From: Candidatus Omnitrophota bacterium
GTDB taxonomy: Bacteria; Omnitrophota; Gorgyraeia; Gygaellales; Profunditerraquicolaceae
NCBI GenBank assembly: GCA_028717045.1
Contig: JAQUON010000004.1
Span: 1-23,309 of the forward strand
Reading direction: 5' to 3'
Length of the DNA: 23,309 nt
Shown here: positions 21,784 to 23,309 of the stretch, piece by piece
Layout: every line of letters begins with the position of its first letter
How positions within the stretch are numbered: the first letter of the stretch is position 1
Translations under genes and position numbers: made by a program
Notes under the pieces: generated by a model
Database searches by the model: none
Told to the model about the DNA's origin: nothing
Seen by the model: only the letters and a program-made list of their open reading frames with translations

Positions 21784-22830
21784 ATGTCGCTTAAGGAACT
21801 ACTCGTATTATGCATGCAGCAGGATGCGTCCGATCTGCACCTTACGGAAAAAGAACCGCCTATTTTGCGCAAGGACGGAAAATTAATCCGTACCAGCTGG
21901 CCTGCGCTAGGCCGGGATGAGTTGAAGAATATGATATATGCGGTGCTCACCGATGAACAGAAAAAATTGTTTGAGCAGGATTTAAGGCTTGATATCGCGC
22001 TGGCCCTTCCCGGGCTTGACCGCTTCCGGGTCAACATCCATTTACAGAAAGGCGCGGTGGAAGGGGCGTTCAGGCATCTGCCCTCAAAGATCCCTTCCGT
22101 TGCGGAATTAGGCCTTCTGCCTGTAGTGAGTGAACTTGCCCGCAAGCATAACGGCCTGGTATTGGTTACCGGCCCTACAGGCCAGGGCAAGACTACAACC
22201 CTGGCTGCCATGATCAACCTCATTAATAACGATAGGGAGTGCATCATCGTCTGTATTGAGGACCCAATCGAGTTCGTGCATACGAATAAGAAAAGCGTGA
22301 TTAAACAACGCGAGGTGTATAGCGATACGCATTCATTTGCGGATGCATTGAGAGATTCGCTGCGCCAGGATCCCAATGTCATAGTGGTAGGCGAGATGCG
22401 CGACCTCGATACCATCTCTACCGCGCTTACTGCTGCCGAGACCGGCCATCTTGTGCTGGCAACGCTCCATACCAGGAATGCCCCCCAAACCATCGAGCGC
22501 ATTATAGACGTATTTCCGCCCCAACAGCAACTCCAGATCAAATTACAGCTGGCAGATTGCCTCCAGGGGATTGTTTCCCAGCTTTTGCTTCCTTCTGCCT
22601 CCGGCTCAGGCCGTGTCCTGGTTACTGAAATCATGGTTTGCAATCACGCCATGAGGAACCTTATTCGGGAACACCATTTGACCCAGATCCCCTCGGCGAT
22701 GCAATCAGGCGCCGAGCAGGGCAATATTACCATGGACAGGCACCTCAAGGATTTATATAAGAAAGGGCAGATTACCCTTGAGGTTGCCCAGGCGTATGCC
22801 CATGATTCCCATGAATTTAAACAGTTATGA
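21784..22830 (+). CDS. pilT: Type IV pilus retraction ATPase PilT
   Basis: A 348-residue GspE/PilT-type secretion ATPase. An N-terminal PAS-like domain (DASDLHLTEKEPP) precedes the RecA-like domain: Walker A GPTGQGKT (130-137; the usual Ser is Gln), Asp box IEDPIEF (158-164), Walker B VIVVGEMRD (199-207) and His box GHLVLATLHT (221-230). The C-terminal part has HAMRNLIRE, the counterpart of the AIRNLIRE motif characteristic of PilT, and SAMQSG. The length fits PilT rather than the larger PilB. It powers pilus retraction for twitching or DNA uptake, consistent with dprA nearby. GGAGGG (21775-21780) precedes the ATG by 3 nt. No other pilus gene is present. Confidence 0.94.
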   Translation: MSLKELLVLCMQQDASDLHLTEKEPPILRKDGKLIRTSWPALGRDELKNMIYAVLTDEQKKLFEQDLRLDIALALPGLDRFRVNIHLQKGAVEGAFRHLPSKIPSVAELGLLPVVSELARKHNGLVLVTGPTGQGKTTTLAAMINLINNDRECIIVCIEDPIEFVHTNKKSVIKQREVYSDTHSFADALRDSLRQDPNVIVVGEMRDLDTISTALTAAETGHLVLATLHTRNAPQTIERIIDVFPPQQQLQIKLQLADCLQGIVSQLLLPSASGSGRVLVTEIMVCNHAMRNLIREHHLTQIPSAMQSGAEQGNITMDRHLKDLYKKGQITLEVAQAYAHDSHEFKQL

Positions 22831-22877
22831 CAGGCAGCCAAGTTATGGCGCTGGCAAAAAAGGAGGTATAGGGCTAT

Positions 22878-23207
22878 ATGGACAGGTTGAATAATTTTGT
22901 AATGATGGCATGTGCGCTTATCAGCGCCCTGGGGGCCCTGATAGTAATGTGGGGAGTAGTTGAAGCAGCCAAGGGCTTTATTCAGCTGAAGCTTTCCAGG
23001 GAAAAGAAGGCTTCTTTGTTTGAAAGCGGAGTTATCAGGCAGCGTCTGGGCGCGCACCTGCTCCTAGGCCTTGAGGTTTTTATTGCGGGTGATATCATAA
23101 GTTCCGTGGTGAGCCCCAGCTGGGAAAAGATCGGGATGCTGGCGGCAATCGTCGGCATCAGGACGGTCTTGAGTTATTTTTTAAGGACAGAAGTAGGCAA
23201 GGCGTAG
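22878..23207 (+). CDS. DUF1622 family membrane protein
   Basis: A 109-residue protein with three hydrophobic segments (about 7-30, 58-80, 84-101). The stretch RLGAHLLLGLEVFIAGDIISS followed by PSWEKIGMLAAIVGIRTVLSYFL is typical of DUF1622, a small membrane family of unknown function. AGGAGG at 22861-22866 is 11 nt upstream of the ATG at 22878; this is somewhat long, but no nearer start exists. It is the last gene in the window and may be co-transcribed with pilT (47-nt gap). Confidence 0.87.
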   Translation: MDRLNNFVMMACALISALGALIVMWGVVEAAKGFIQLKLSREKKASLFESGVIRQRLGAHLLLGLEVFIAGDIISSVVSPSWEKIGMLAAIVGIRTVLSYFLRTEVGKA

Positions 23208-23234
23208 GCCCAGGCATAATACCCCATACTATAA

Positions 23235-23298
23235 AAGGCCAAGGTTGAGGCTAAGGCCAAGTAAGGCCAAGGTTAAGGCTTAGGTTGAGGTCAAGGTA
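23235..23298. repeat. Second array of degenerate AAGGYT hexamers
   Basis: After the DUF1622 gene the sequence reads as six-base words: AAGGCC AAGGTT GAGGCT AAGGCC AAGT AAGGCC AAGGTT AAGGCTT AGGTT GAGGTC AAGGT. It shares a 17-nt exact match (CAAGGTTAAGGCTTAGG) with the reverse complement of part of the array before aroK. Only one orientation is visible; an inverted half could lie past the window end. No gene is supported in 23208-23309. Confidence 0.75.
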
Positions 23299-23309
23299 AT
23301 AAGATTAAT

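Noticed and set aside
21678..22643. Long 321-codon open frame on the minus strand opposite pilT
   Set aside because: The plus strand encodes a complete, well-conserved PilT; the antisense product is Ser/Cys/Arg-rich with no recognisable motif, typical of a shadow frame.

Overview
The window looks like a chromosomal segment of a Gram-negative-type, uncultivated bacterium of roughly 50% GC. Candidatus Omnitrophota or a neighbouring candidate phylum is my best guess, but this is inference without a database search. Supporting signs are a Kdo transferase (WaaA, so an LPS-bearing outer membrane), a PilT ATPase (type IV pili), a DUF763 protein and SpoVG outside a spore former, dense co-directional gene packing, and short degenerate repeats between genes. 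I see no rRNA, tRNA, CRISPR array, transposase or phage genes.

Region 1 (1-3008): a single-domain response regulator, a nitroreductase, and an ECF sigma factor overlapping a two-membrane-segment anti-sigma protein whose outer part is a DUF4349 domain. An ECF-type promoter (TGAAAC-N16-CGTT) sits just before the sigma gene, suggesting autoregulation. A strong intrinsic terminator closes the unit.

Region 2 (3024-8959): ten genes on one strand with gaps of 15 nt or less, or overlaps of up to 14 nt. They encode endonuclease III, a YjbQ protein, a VanZ-like membrane protein, a short pyruvate kinase, a DUF763 protein, a YbgC-type thioesterase, a dCTP deaminase/dUTPase-fold enzyme, a small cupin, an exported retropepsin-like protein and a second YjbQ. 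DNA and nucleotide hygiene (Nth, dUTPase fold, possibly DUF763) is a loose common theme.

Region 3 (8960-12439): an imperfect 130-nt inverted repeat built of AAATCCYAAA-like units, a macrodomain-Nudix fusion (apparent ADP-ribose metabolism), an exported DUF192 protein, and a convergent Ski2-like helicase on the minus strand. The helicase diverges from a nuclease gene across an 80-bp double promoter.

Region 4 (12440-20312): secreted thermonuclease, then aroC, spoVG, aroK, dprA, topA, a Xer-type recombinase and waaA. The dprA-topA-xer order matches a cluster known from other bacteria. A hairpin of degenerate AAGGYT hexamers lies between spoVG and aroK and runs up to the aroK start codon.

Region 5 (20287-23309): an OsmC-family gene broken by one extra base, a half-length GDT1/UPF0016 transporter, an unrecognised membrane protein, pilT, a DUF1622 membrane protein, and a second AAGGYT hexamer array at the window end.

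I did not find a clear new multi-gene defence or mobile system. The best leads are the self-regulated sigma/anti-sigma-DUF4349 unit, the macro-Nudix fusion, the frameshifted OsmC gene and the two families of intergenic repeats.
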